Below, one piece after another: positions 21,327 through 32,561 of a stretch of 64,000 nt of DNA. The stretch comes from Salvia splendens (taxonomy: Eukaryota > Streptophyta > Magnoliopsida > Lamiales > Lamiaceae). Under the pieces are notes generated by a model, which saw only the letters and a list, made by a program, of their open reading frames with translations, did no database searches and was not told the origin of the DNA. The stretch spans positions 19,977,883-20,041,882 of the forward strand of contig NC_056039.1 of the NCBI RefSeq assembly GCF_004379255.2, given 5' to 3'. Position numbers and translations under genes: made by a program. Position 1 is the stretch's first letter. Each line of letters begins with the position of its first letter.

Positions 21327-24300
21327 CTATGCATCTTCCTCGGCACGGACCCGGAAGTTCGGGATCCCCATTTGTTCCATTCGAATGACATCGTGGACGG
21401 CTCTCGGTAAGTCTTGGGCCTCCAAAACTCGACTGTGGCTCAGATCGACACCAATCTTCGCAAGTAAGTCAGCCGCCTTATTGCCTTCACGGTGGATGAA
21501 GGTTGTTCGGAGAGTGAGTTGGCGCTTGTGTAAGGTCATGTGGGCCATGGCTTGGCGAGTATGAGCAGGCCCCCAACTTGGCCCTTTAATGAGATTGAGA
21601 ACTTGCTCGGCGTCCGATTCGAGCCAAATTGGTTTCTCAAGCTCCGAGGCCAGCTTCAAGCCGTGGTGCATGGCGAGTAGTTCGGCTTCGAGTGGTGAGT
21701 GTGCTTCGAGAGGGAGCGCATAGGCGACGAGCACCTTCCCCAAGTGGTCTCGAATGAGGCCGCCTCCCCCGGCTTTTCCTGTTGCTTCATTAAAGGACCC
21801 GTCCGTATTAAGTTTGATCCAGGCCTGATCCGGTGGTTCCCACTTAACCATCATAGCGAGTCGCGGTGGCCGTTGCGGTTCGGCATGGCTTGGGATACTA
21901 ACTCCGAGCCTAACCCCTCTCCAATGCTTTGGCTTGAGCCTGCCATTAGCCATGGTGTTCCGAACGAAAGTGAGGATTTGCCAAATCACATTGCTCGGTT
22001 TGAATTGAACATCATGATGGCGGCTCCTATTTCTCTCTGCCCAGAGGAACCAGAAGATAAGGTACGGCATGGCTCGGCTGAGGTGCTTCCTTCCCGGCTG
22101 CTGCAATCTTCTCGCCCATACCTCAATTCTTGTTGGGATCGTGTCATTGACCACGAGAGTGGGGGCCGAGCCTTCGAACCACCCGTCGAATTCCCTCCAC
22201 ACTCTCGTTGCACCTACTCCTTGAATGAAGAGGTGTTGGAGAGACTCGGTACTAGGCCTGTGTGGGCAGCATTGGCATTTGGATGCGAGTTCAATCTTGC
22301 ACCATTGCAGCTTTGCGTCAACAGGGATGCGGTTGGAAATGAGCCTCCAATTGAAGATAGCGATGGTAGTTGTGAGGCCAGCCGTCCAAATCTCCTCGAG
22401 CCCTTGGATGATGGGTTGAGGCGACCGGACCGTCTCCCAAGTCGAGGCTAGCGAGAAATCTCCTCGCCTTGTCAGCGTCCATCGTGGGATGTCCGGCTCC
22501 CCGGGAAGTATCGGGGTTTCGCGAATTTGATCAATGATCTGTTGGGGAAGGCCCGCCTGGTCATGGAGAACTTGGAGTTTTGGAGTGTCCCACTCACCAT
22601 CCGTGATAAACTCCGAGACAGTCGTTGTAGGGCTGCCCCTCTCGTCGAAACATAGCCCCCTAAGAGGGTCGTTGCCAAGCCATATATCATCCCAGAAGTA
22701 GATCTTACCTTGACCAACAATCCAGTGAATGTGCGGTTGAGCGTGGGCCCAAGCTTTGGCCAGCCTCCTCCACGTCGGGCTATTCCTTCCCGTGATCCTT
22801 GGCGAAAGTGGCGATGAATTGGCGCAATACTTTCTCATCATGTACCGGGCCCATAAAGAGTTCTGTTGTCTGAACCGCCACCAGAGTTTAATGTTGAATG
22901 CTCTTAGAACTTCTGTGAACTTTCGGATCCCGAGCCCTCCCTCCTTGGTGGGGAGGCACATTTGGTCCCAGCTGATCCAATGTGTCCGTTTTTTCTCAGT
23001 CGTCGAGCCCCAAAAGAAGCGAGCCAATTGCTGATCAAGTAGCTTAAGGGTTCCGGCCGTGGGCTCAATGGCTTGGAAGATGTGGATAGGAACTGCCTCA
23101 AGAGTGCTCTTAATGAGAGTTAGCCTTCCTCCAAAAGATAGATGACGATGTGCCCATCCGGAAATCCTTCTAGCGATCTTCTCTCGGACAAACATGAACA
23201 TTTCGGTTTTCTTGGCTTCACGGTATATAGGGACCCCCAAATAGAGGAATGGGAAGGACCCCCGAGCAAAGCCTCCTTCGTTTTGGATTTCATGTGCCAA
23301 TTGCTCGTGCGCTTCAGCAATATAGAAATTGCTTTTTGCAAGATTGATCTGCTGCCCAGAGACTCCCTCATATCCGTCAAGGCACTCTCTAAGCCGACGC
23401 AATGGGGTTGCAGCTGCTTGAGTGAAGATTATAATGTCATCGGCATATGCTAAGTGGCTGATTTCCATGCACCTCCTGGCCGCTTTGAAGGTCATCTTTT
23501 TTTTTCCAAGGATGAGCTTATCGAGGGCCCTGGAGAGATACTCTGCGGCAATCACAAACAGCGCCGGGGATATGGGGTCTCCTTGTCTGAGCCCCCGAGT
23601 AGATTTGAAGAATCCAGCTGGGACACCGTTAATAAGGACCGAGAACCAACAGGAGCCAATGCACCTTTCAATCAGGGCGATCCACCCATCCGAGAAGCCC
23701 ATGCGCCGAAGCACCTTGATCAAGAAGCTCCATTGCACTCTATCATACGCCTTGGCCATGTCGATCTTAATGGCCACATTCGGTGCAGGGGAGCACCTTG
23801 CTAATTCGTGGAACATCTCTTGGGCGAGGAGGGCGTTGTCATGTAGGAGCCGCCCCTTCACGAATCCACTCTGGTTCGGGGAGATAACCTGTGGCAAAAA
23901 AGGCGCAAGGCGTGCGGTTAGAACTTTTGTAATAATCTTGTTGAGGACGTTGCATAGGCTTATGGGGCGAAAATCGGCCCATGTCTCGGGCGAGGCCTTC
24001 TTCGGGATAAGGACAATGTTTGTGGCCGTGACGCTCCGGGGGAGGTAGGCCCCAAGAAAGACCTGTTTTATGGCTTCCACCACATCCGTTCCAAGAATCC
24101 CCCAACATGTTTGGTAGAAGACAGCCGAGAAGCCATCCGGGCATGGAGCACTATCCCCGGAGATGTCAAAAACCGCTTTCTTCACCTCCTCAGAGTTCGG
24201 TGGGTAGTGTAGCTCCTCAAGATCCGTTGAGGGGGGGAGTTGTTGGATAAGATCAAGGTCCGGGTCCCCAAGGTCCAGGGTGTCCGGGGCGAGAAGGCTC

Positions 24301-25486
24301 CGAAAGAATTCGACCGCCGAGTGCCGTATCTCAGTTTCATCTGCAATCTCCCGGCCATTCACATTGATAGAGTGAATTCGGAGTCTAACTCTCTTCTGCT
24401 TCACCCAGCTTTGGTAGAATCTGGTATTCTTGTCTCCATCTGCTAGCCACCGTAGAACCGCCTTTTGCCTCCAGAAGTCCTCCTCCATCCGGAGAAGGAG
24501 GATGTACTCGGCAATGCTTTTGTTGATCTCGGATCTACTGTGTGGCGTTGGCTCAGCCTCAAAGTCGGCTTGAGCCTGCGCGATTCTTTCCTCCATTCCT
24601 TTCAGATTGGCGTGAATGTTGCCAAAAACCTCCTTGTTCCACGCCTTGAGGGCCTTTTTGCTCCTAGCAAGCTTAGTTTGGAGGTTCAATAGCCCACTCG
24701 CCTCTGTTGGTTGAGCCCAAATATTTTGCACAAGCTGCAGGAAGCCTTCATTCCGGACCCACATGTTTTGGAAACAAAAGGCGCTGCCCCCGGAGGGAAG
24801 CCTCGGCATCTTACACCTTGCAAGAATCGGACCATGATCCGAGGAAACCCTTGGGAGATTAGTCACCCTTGTTGCCTCAAACGCATTAGACCATGCCTCA
24901 TTAACAAGCAGCCTGTCCAACCTCTCAAACAAGCCATTTTTAGCCCAAGTGAACTCCGCACCATTGAATCCCGGGTCCAAAAGCCGGCAATCTTCAATTG
25001 CTTCGGCAAAATCAACCATCTCTGCTTGCCGGTTGGTTTCACTACCAACCCTGTCTTCGTGTGCAAGGATCGTATTAAAATCCCCTCCAATCAGCCAGGG
25101 GTTCCTTCCGTCCTGAATGATATCTCCCTCATTTTATCCCACAGAGGGTGTCGCTCCAACCTACTACATTTAGCGTAGATGGCCGAAATGGAGATATGAT
25201 TCGCCATGCGGTGCGAAGTAAGCCTTCCGTGTAGGACTTGGTCCGAGTCCTCCTCAATGATGAAGTTGGCACCCTCCTCGGCGAATACCCATATCTTACC
25301 AGACGTATTTGATCCTTTGAAATTTAGTCCCATCACCTTTGAATACCGATCCGGGTCGGGATTAGTGAGTGGCTCCATTATTGCAAGAAACATGACATTA
25401 TAACACTTGATTAGTCTTTTGAGGACGTTTTGGGTCGGCGCATTAGCGATTCCCCTAGCGTTCCAAAACATGAAGTTGTAAGACAT
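21327..25486 (-). pseudogene. LINE E ORF2, one frameshift
   Basis: Almost intact. ATG at 25486 (MSYNFMFWNARG; note Ala for the usual Val). The first 130 codons end in a frameshift at about 25095 inside the GGDFN loop region; the remaining 1230 codons (21327-25019) are open. RT motifs FRPISLCNV, NQSGFVKGR and AYADD (about 23436-23447) are intact, as are zf-RVT (CQCCPHRP) and RNase H (NTDGSF, EAELLA, ESDAEQ, AADLLAK). The APGPDG motif reads APCPDG. A single base separates this copy from an open ORF2, so inactivation is recent. Confidence 0.87.
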
Positions 25487-25488
25487 GA

Positions 25489-28171
25489 TTAACAAGGTAG
25501 GGTCGTACCCGGAAGGTTTGAAGGCCCTCCTTGGAATATGACAATCTGATGGTCGTCATCCATCGTGTGATTGTCGGCATCAACTTGTTGCGAGGCATCC
25601 TTAGATTGTGCACCAAAGGTTTGGAAATCCATTTCCTCCTCATCCATCTCGCCACATGCTTCGACGTCAAATTCCCCGTTAGCCATGAGCGAGTAGTACT
25701 TGTTTGTGCTCATGACATTGCCCGTCCACTCATCTTCACTCCTTCCATGGTTTGATGGGGGATGTCGCCCTCGCCCTCTCGAGCCCCCTCTTGACCCACC
25801 TCGGGAGCTCAAAGCCATCCGACGGCTTGTGTCTCCATGTTCCCACGGCACACCCGTTGATTCCTCATCTTTCGATTTTATTCGACTCGGCCCCATTGAG
25901 TATTTAGTAGCGGCTTCCTCACCTTGGACCGGCCTAGTGTTAAGTTGACCTTTCCCAAGCCCATCATCTTCTTGAAGGTTGCCCACAATGTCCGGACCCT
26001 CCCAAACCGACTCCTCCCCACTCTGCCTAGCTTTCGGGGGTGATCCCTTTCCTTTGTTTCTCCTTTGCCGTCTCCACTCATTGTTATCATTTTGCTTGGC
26101 CTCCAAATTGGCTTGCTTTTCCGTGGGACCGTTTCCATCTTGATTTGCTTTTTGGGGGGCTGCATTGTTGTAGTTTCTTTTCGGTGGCCACTCGGTCTTT
26201 CCCACAGCATAGCAAACATTGCTCGAGTGGCCGGCGTGCTTACACTCCCGACAATAGGCTGGAATTTTATCCCACCGCACTTGTTGGGCCGTCTCTCTTC
26301 CACAAATATCAAGTATGATTTCTTCGGGGGGTGGTTTCGTGATATCAATCTCGACGCAAATGCGCGCAAAGGAGAGCCTTGTCTTGTTCGCGGTGGCTCG
26401 GTCAACTTGTATTGGCGTCCCTAGGAGCTTGCCAATGGCGAAGAGGGCTGATTGATCGAATAGGTGGATCGGAAGGCCAATTAGGTTACACCATATTGCT
26501 GCAATCGGGGACTCACAATAGGCGTCAAAATCCGGAGACCATTTGAACACCCTCATTGGATGCCGATCGATGAGCCACACCGGCGTCCCCTTCGGGCCAC
26601 CAAGGAGCCTTGCGTAATCCACCAAGTCCTCGCATTGAATAAGAATGTGCTTGGCATTAATGTATTTCCAAGTAAAGCCACATTGAAAATTCATGTTATT
26701 AAGAGCCTTTTGAATTTGTCCGGCTGTCGGGATAGAGTGTGAGAATTTACCTACAATGGCGTGCCCTACGTTTTCGGCAAGCTTTCGGATTTCCAGCCCC
26801 GAGAAGTAGATTGATGGTATCCCATTTGAGACTGATGCTAATCCAATGGTTTGGATCTTGTCGGCCATGAACACTTGCGGTCCATTCGGATCGGGGGCTC
26901 CCTTGATCAGGTCCGCCATTGAGCGCCATGCATTTGTGGTTACCGAGCCCATCTCGGCACCATTGGCCGGCAAGTTGCCGTTTGAACCGACCCCGGCTCC
27001 CTCTTCTCTACTACATTGTGGTCCGTTCATTGTGGCTGATGGAGTTACCTTAAAGAGGTCAGCCATTACCCCGGAATTAGTAGTATGATGACGGGCTCGC
27101 CCCAATTTTCGGGGCCTCGGGCATGCTGGCCGAGACCGTGGGGCCTTCTCCCGCACCCGGCTTGACATGCGTGTAAGGGAGATCGTGCTGACACGAGCAC
27201 GGACTCGGCACCATCTCGGCACCTTTCGGTCGGCCACGCTCAAAGGAATCACGTAACTTTAGAGTTCGACCTTTCTCCAAGGGTGGGAACTCCGTTTGGT
27301 AGGCCTTGAAAGCGGTTGAAGGTGGTAGCAAGGGGAAGTTCATACCAAATTGAGGTGCATGGTTTGGCTCGGCCGCCGGCCGGCCGGACTCAGCCGTGCC
27401 GGCATTGAGAAGTGGCTGCGCCGCCAAGGTGTCTAGCATGTCTGCCGCACCCAAGGAGGCAACATGGAGAAGGTTGGTAGGGTTAGGCTGCAAAAACTCA
27501 CTAACGGCTAGTGCATCATGTGACTCTCCATTTTGGCAAGGGACCAACCTACTTTCCAAAAGCATTTTTGTTCCCATATCCTTATCGGGCAAGTTGACCA
27601 TCTCTTCCCCCAAGGCTCCTTGTACTATTGCAGCACCAAGTACAATGGATTTGTCATGGCTCGGTTGAGAAGGCTCCATGTCGTGGTCGGCCGTCTCCTC
27701 TCCGGCGACTTGGACGGAATCTTGGCCGGAGAAAAGCACCAGGTCGGAAGTTGCACCTCGGACCACATGTGGCCTTTCCATTTCTATCTCCTCCTCAACT
27801 TCTCCTTGCACATTCTCTCCCTCTTGCAATGCGTCCGCCATGTTGGGACTTACAAGCACCGGAAAGATCGAGTTTTTGCATTTAGGGCTCACAACCGGGG
27901 CGCAATCTTCCTCCCCAAAGTCGATTCTCTTCCTTAGTTGCTTGTCCTCGGGAAGTGGGGAGAGTACGTACCTCTTCCGACCATCCCCTTTAGTATTCGG
28001 GGCCGGAGTGCTCTTTCGAGCCTTGATCTTTGCTTTAGCAGCCTTCAACGCCATTTTCTTAGACGGCTCCTTCGGGGAGTTTGATTCCTTCGAGCAAAAC
28101 TTCATTTGTTGGTCCGAGGGGGTTTGCTCTCCCTCAAGAGGGGGTGGCTCGCTCGTCGGGTCGTCCGGCAT
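25489..28171 (-). pseudogene. LINE E ORF1 copy a, one frameshift
   Basis: The start ATG at 28171 (MPDDPTSEPP) matches other elements. The basic motif (RKSTPAP...GRKRYVLSPLPEDKQLRKR) is present. A +1 insertion near 27080, compared with copy b, shifts the frame in the Ser/Pro linker. After it the DUF4283-like domain, knuckle CRECKHAGHSSNVC (about 26215-26260), Arg/Gly run (RGGSRGGSRGRGR) and MSTNKYYSLMANGEFDVE tail are intact to the TAA at 25489, two nt before the ORF2 ATG. Putative RNA chaperone/coat of the element RNP. Confidence 0.86.
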
Positions 28172-28394
28172 GGCCGAGAGGGCGATGGGGTTGCTCGGGA
28201 AAGGCTTGGGATCGAGGGCGGTAGTTATGAGGTTGTCTCGGCCGGTGAAGGTGGTGGTCGGCAAGGTTATTATGGCGTGAGGCTAAGTGGATTGTTGGTC
28301 GACGGGATGTTGAGGTGGAGGCGGGTGGGAAATTCCGGTGGGTCAATATAGTGAGGTTTTTAGAGAGAAGGGGGAGCTTCTCCTCGCTTTCTCT
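28172..28394 (-). promoter_or_regulatory. Inner 5' UTR of LINE E with terminal hairpin block
   Basis: Second, internal copy of a LINE 5' UTR. Its block at 28357-28394 can pair GAGAAG with CTTCTC. In sense direction it directly follows the truncated ORF1 copy b, so it marks the 5' end of one RNA template joined to an internal ORF1 position of another. Confidence 0.65.
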
Positions 28395-30392
28395 AGTTTC
28401 TTTTCGGTGGCCTCTCAGTCTTTCCCACAGCATAGCAAACATTGCTCGAGTGACCGACGTGCTTACACTCCTGACAATAGGCTGGAATTTTATCCCACCG
28501 CACTTGTTGGACCGTCTCTCTTCCACAAATATCAAGTATGATTTCTTCGGGGGGTGGTTTCGTGATATCAATCTCGACGCAAATGCGCGCAAAGGAGAGC
28601 CTTGTCTTGTTCGCAGTGGCTCGGTCAACTTGTATTGGCGTCCCTAGGAGCTTGCCAATCGCGAAGAGGGCTGATTGATCGAATAGGTGGATCGGAAGGC
28701 CAATTAGGTTACACCATATTGCTGCAATCGGGGACTCACAATAGGCGTCAAAATCTGGGGACCATTTGAACACCCTCATTGGGTGCCGATCGATGAGCCA
28801 CACCGGCGTCCCCTTCGGGCCACCGAGGAGCCTTGCGTAATCCACCAAGTCCTCGCATTGAATAAGAATGTGCTTGGCATTAATGTATTTCCAAGTAAAG
28901 CCACATTGAATTTCATGTTATTGAGAGCCTTTTGAATTTGTCCGGCTGTCGGGATAGAGTGTGAGAATTTACCTACAATGGCGTGCCCTACGTTTTCGGC
29001 AAGCTTCCGGATTTCCAGCCCCGAGAAGTAGATTGATGGTATCCCATTTGAGACTGATGCTAATCCAATGGTTTGGATCTTGTCGGCCACGAACACTTGC
29101 GGTCCATTCGGATCGGAGGCTCCCTTGATCAGGTCCGCCATTGATCGCCATGCATTTGTGGTTACCGAGCCCGTCTCGGCACCATTGGCCGGCAAGTTGC
29201 CGTTCGATCCGACCCCGGCTCCCTCTTCTCTACTAAATTGTGGCCCATTCATTGTGGCTGATGGAGTTACCTTAAGGAGATCAGCCATTACCCCGAAATT
29301 AGGAGATGATGACGGGCTCGCCCCAATTTTTGGGGCCTCAGGCACGCTGGCCGAGGCCGTGGGGCCTTCTCCCGCACCCGGCTTGAAATGCGTGTAAGGG
29401 GGATCGTGTTGACTCGAGCACGGGCTCGGCACCATCTCGGCACCTTTCGGTCGGCCACGCTCAAAGGAATCACGTAGCTTTAGAGTCCGACCTTTCTCCA
29501 AGGGTGGGAACTCCATTTGGTAGGCCTTGAATGCGGTTGAGGATGATAGCAAGTGGGAGTTCATACCAAAAAGAGGTGCATGGTTTGGCTCGGCCGCCGA
29601 CCGGCCGGACTCCGCCGTGCCGGCGTTGAGAAGTGGCTGCGACGCCAAGGTGTCTAGCATGTCCGCCGCATCCAAGAAGGCAACATGGAGAAGGTTGGTA
29701 GGGTTAGGCTGCAAGTACTCACTAACGGCTAGTGCATCCTGTGACTCTCCATTTTGGCAAGGGGCCAACCTACTTTCCAAAAGCATTTTTGTTCCCATAC
29801 CCTTATCGGGCAAGTTGACCATCTCCTCCCCCAAGGCTCCTTGTACTTTTGCAGCACCAAGTACAATGGATTTGTCATGGTTTGGTTGAGAAGGCTCCAT
29901 GTCGTGGTCGGCCGTCTCCTCTCCGGCGACTTGGCCGGAATCTTGGCCGGAGAAAAGCACCAGGTCGGAAGTTGTGTCGCGGACCACATGTGGCCTTTCC
30001 ATTTCTATCTCCTCTTCAACTCCTCCTTGCACATTCTCCCCCTCTTGCAATGCGTTCGCCATGTTGGGACTTACAAGCGCCGGAAGGATCGAGTTTTTGC
30101 ATTTAGGGCTCACAACCGGGGCGCAATCTTCCTCCCCAAAGTCGATTCTCTTCCTTAGTTGCTTGTCTTCGGGGAGTGGGGAGAGCACGTACCTCTTCCG
30201 ACCGTCCCCTTTAGTAGTCGGGGCCGGAGTGCTCTTTTGAGCCTTGATCTTTGCTTTAGCAGCCTTCAACGTCATTTTCTTAGACGGCTCCTTCGGGGAG
30301 TTTGATTCCTTCGAGCAAAACTTCATTTGTTGTTCCAAGGTGGTTTGCTCTCCCTCAAGAGGGGGTGGCTCGCTCGTCGGGTCGCCCGGCAT
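28395..30392 (-). pseudogene. LINE E ORF1 copy b, truncated after the zinc knuckle
   Basis: Start ATG at 30392 (MPGDPTSEPP). Nearly identical to copy a but with independent substitutions (for example MTLKAAKAKIKAQKS against MALKAAKAKIKARKS), so it derives from a different source RNA. A 2-nt loss at about 28908 shifts the frame inside the DUF4283-like domain. The knuckle CQECKHVGHSSNVC is encoded, and the sequence ends just past it at TERPPKRN, where the inner 5' UTR begins. It lacks the Arg/Gly run, tail motif and any following ORF2 start. Confidence 0.85.
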
Positions 30393-30661
30393 GGCCGGGA
30401 GGGTGATGGTGAGGTTGCTCGGGAAAGGCTTGGGGTTGTCTCGGCCGGTGGGGGTGGTGGTCGCGAGGTTGTGATGGCGTGAGGCAAAATCCGACTAGAT
30501 ATCAACCTTCGTCAAACGAGAGCTTGCGTGGGGCGGGTGAGGTGAGAGAGCAAGTCGGAGTGGGGGTGAGGGAGGTGTGGGTGGCCGGCGGAGGGTAAAT
30601 GGGGGTGGGACGAATCTAGAGAGATGGAGGAGCTTCTCTCTCCAAAGAGAAATTACAACAT
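30393..30661 (-). promoter_or_regulatory. Outer 5' UTR of LINE E
   Basis: GC-rich leader ending in the shared 5' block (30615-30645; GAGAGA/TCTCTC pairing). It abuts the right TSD at 30662, so this is a true 5' end of the inserted cDNA. Confidence 0.65.
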
Positions 30662-32319
30662 GACGCACTGGATAGGATGGGATCAGGTTTGCCTACCCAC
30701 GGCCGAAGGGGGCTTGGGCATTCGGAAGATCAAGGAGGTTTTACGTGCCTTTAATATAAAATTATGGTGGAGGTTCCGGGAACAAAACTCCCTTTGGGCT
30801 ATGTACATGATGGCTAAATATTGTCGTAAGGCGTCCCCACTCACAGCTAGAGCCTCGGGGAGGTGTAGCCTACCTGGAAGAGGCTTCTGAAGGCTCGGGC
30901 ACAGGCACAACCGTACATTCGTTGGGTGGTGCGAGAAGGAAAGACTTTATTTTGGGATGATTTATGGCTAGGAGAGGTTCCTCTGAGGGAACTTTGTCTC
31001 GATGACAGGGGAGGCCCTCTTGTCCAGGTTGCTGATTACATTATCAATGGATCTTGGAATGAAGCCAAGTTGCGGATTCTACAAGCGCAAGCCGGCCTCA
31101 CACAACACATCGTCCGGAAGATCCTTGACACGCCAATCATCCCGGAGGGGCCGGATGTGCCGAGATGGAGGCTTTCACACAATGGGGAGTTCTCACTTGC
31201 ATCAACTTGGGAGACCATCCGAACTCAAAGACCTATCATCCAAGGCCTTGATGACTTATGGAAAGCGGGCCTCACGTCTTCTATTGCTATCTTCATATGG
31301 AGACTCCTTTCCAACCGAATACCGGTGGATACGAAGCTACAGTGGAGAAGAATGGAAATGGCATCTAAATGCCAATGCTGCCCTCATAGACCGGGCATCG
31401 AATCACTGCAGCATCTCTTCATCCAAGGGGCTGGCGCCCGAGGTGTGTGGAGGGAGTTTGACTCTTGGTTCGAGGGATCTTCACCACCCCTCCGGATCAA
31501 TGACACCATCCCAGATAGGCTCGAAGTTTGGGCACGGAGAGTCCAACAACCCGGTAAGAAACACCTCAGCCGGGCGATACCGTACCTTATTCTTTGGTTC
31601 ATTTGGGCGGAGCGAAACAGGAGTCGCCATCAATCGGTGCAATTTAAGCCTTTCAATGTGGTATGGCAAGTGCAAATGTTCCTTAGAAATAGCATGGCCA
31701 ATGGTTCCTATAAACCGAAGCATTGGAAAGGAGTCCGCCTCAAGATCAACGCCCCGAGTCAGGCTGAGCCACGGAGGACCAGGCCCCTTGCGATGGTGGT
31801 CAAATGGAACACGCCGGATGAACCGTGGATCAAACTCAACACTGACGGAGCATACAGTGAGGCAACGGATAAAGCCGGGGGGGAGGACTTGTTCGTGACC
31901 ATGAGGGCAACATGCTTGCAGCCTTTACCTCCCCACTCGAGGCTCACTCAGCCCTCGAAGCGGAGCTCCTGGCCATCCAATTCGGGTTGACGCTCGCTGC
32001 AGAATTCAGAAGGCCTATATGGGTTGAGTCGGATGCACAACAAGCGGTTAAGCTCCTAAATGGCACGCGCTGGGGACCGGCCCATATTAGCAGGGTGATG
32101 GCGCGAATCGCAATCCTCAAGCGCCAACAAGACACTCGTATCACCTTCATCCACCGGGAAGGGAATAGTGCAGGAGATCTCCTCGCCAAAATGGGATTAG
32201 AAAGAAATGACTACTGCCGTATGAATGCCCTCACGGCACCAAGGCACCTCACAGCGATGATTAGAATGGATGCAATGGGTATCCCGAACATTCGGGTCCA
32301 TAATGAAAAGGAAGAATAG
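30662..32319 (+). pseudogene. LINE F ORF2 part 2: zf-RVT and RNase H
   Basis: Resumes at THWIGWDQVCLPT right after the TSD. The zf-RVT region has CQCCPHRPGIESLQHLF, and WFIWAERNRSRH is conserved. A frame break near 30886 and another near 31880 (after NTDGAYSEATDKAGG) split it. RNase H residues remain in pieces: NTDGA, EAELLAI, ESDAQQ, and AGDLLAKMG (usual AAD). The last codons reach 32319. Inactive. Confidence 0.85.
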
Positions 32320-32561
32320 GCTCGAGTTTTGGCTGAAAGGGATGTATAGTCTTTATTTTGTGTTGAATTGTATCTTACCTTTTGAAAGGGAGTATGATGA
32401 GGTCCGAGCTTGTGGTACCGGACCGCATACTACTCCTAATTTTTCGTGTAGGCACATCACTTTCAGGTGTGGCCACGTTTTGTAATCAACCACTTTTGAA
32501 ATATAGGGATGAGGGACCCACGAACCCTCCACCGTGAAGGTGTTTGATTAAAAAAAAAAAA
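32320..32561 (+). other. LINE F 3' UTR and poly(A) tail
   Basis: Noncoding tail with the shared end block (GAGGGACCCACGAACCCTC, CACCGTGAAGGTG) and 12 A. It is followed directly by LINE D ORF1 without a recognisable TSD. Confidence 0.8.

Larger units (their letters stand above)
21099..30661 (-). mobile_element. LINE E, full-length LINE with duplicated 5' region
   Basis: The insertion is bounded by a perfect 17-nt TSD (GACGCACTGGATAGGAT, 21082-21098 and 30662-30678) and a poly(T) of about 9 nt at 21099-21107. Sense order from the right: 5' UTR (30393-30661), ORF1 copy b (28395-30392, ends after the zinc knuckle), a second 5' UTR with its terminal block (28172-28394), complete ORF1 copy a (25489-28171), ORF2 (21327-25486), 3' UTR. 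One TSD pair encloses both ORF1 copies, so the tandem was formed at or before integration. The inner junction is at about 28394 on TAGTTTC. Confidence 0.88.
18602..32561 (+). mobile_element. LINE F, plus-strand 5'-truncated LINE hosting LINE E
   Basis: The element runs 18602-21098 and 30662-32561, with 12 A at 32550-32561. It starts a few codons inside ORF2, so ORF1 and the 5' UTR are absent. It lies at the ORF1/ORF2 boundary of LINE D. About 200 bp of D (ORF1 end and ORF2 start) are missing there and no TSD is seen, so insertion came with a target deletion. It is one of only two plus-strand LINEs in the window. Confidence 0.82.
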
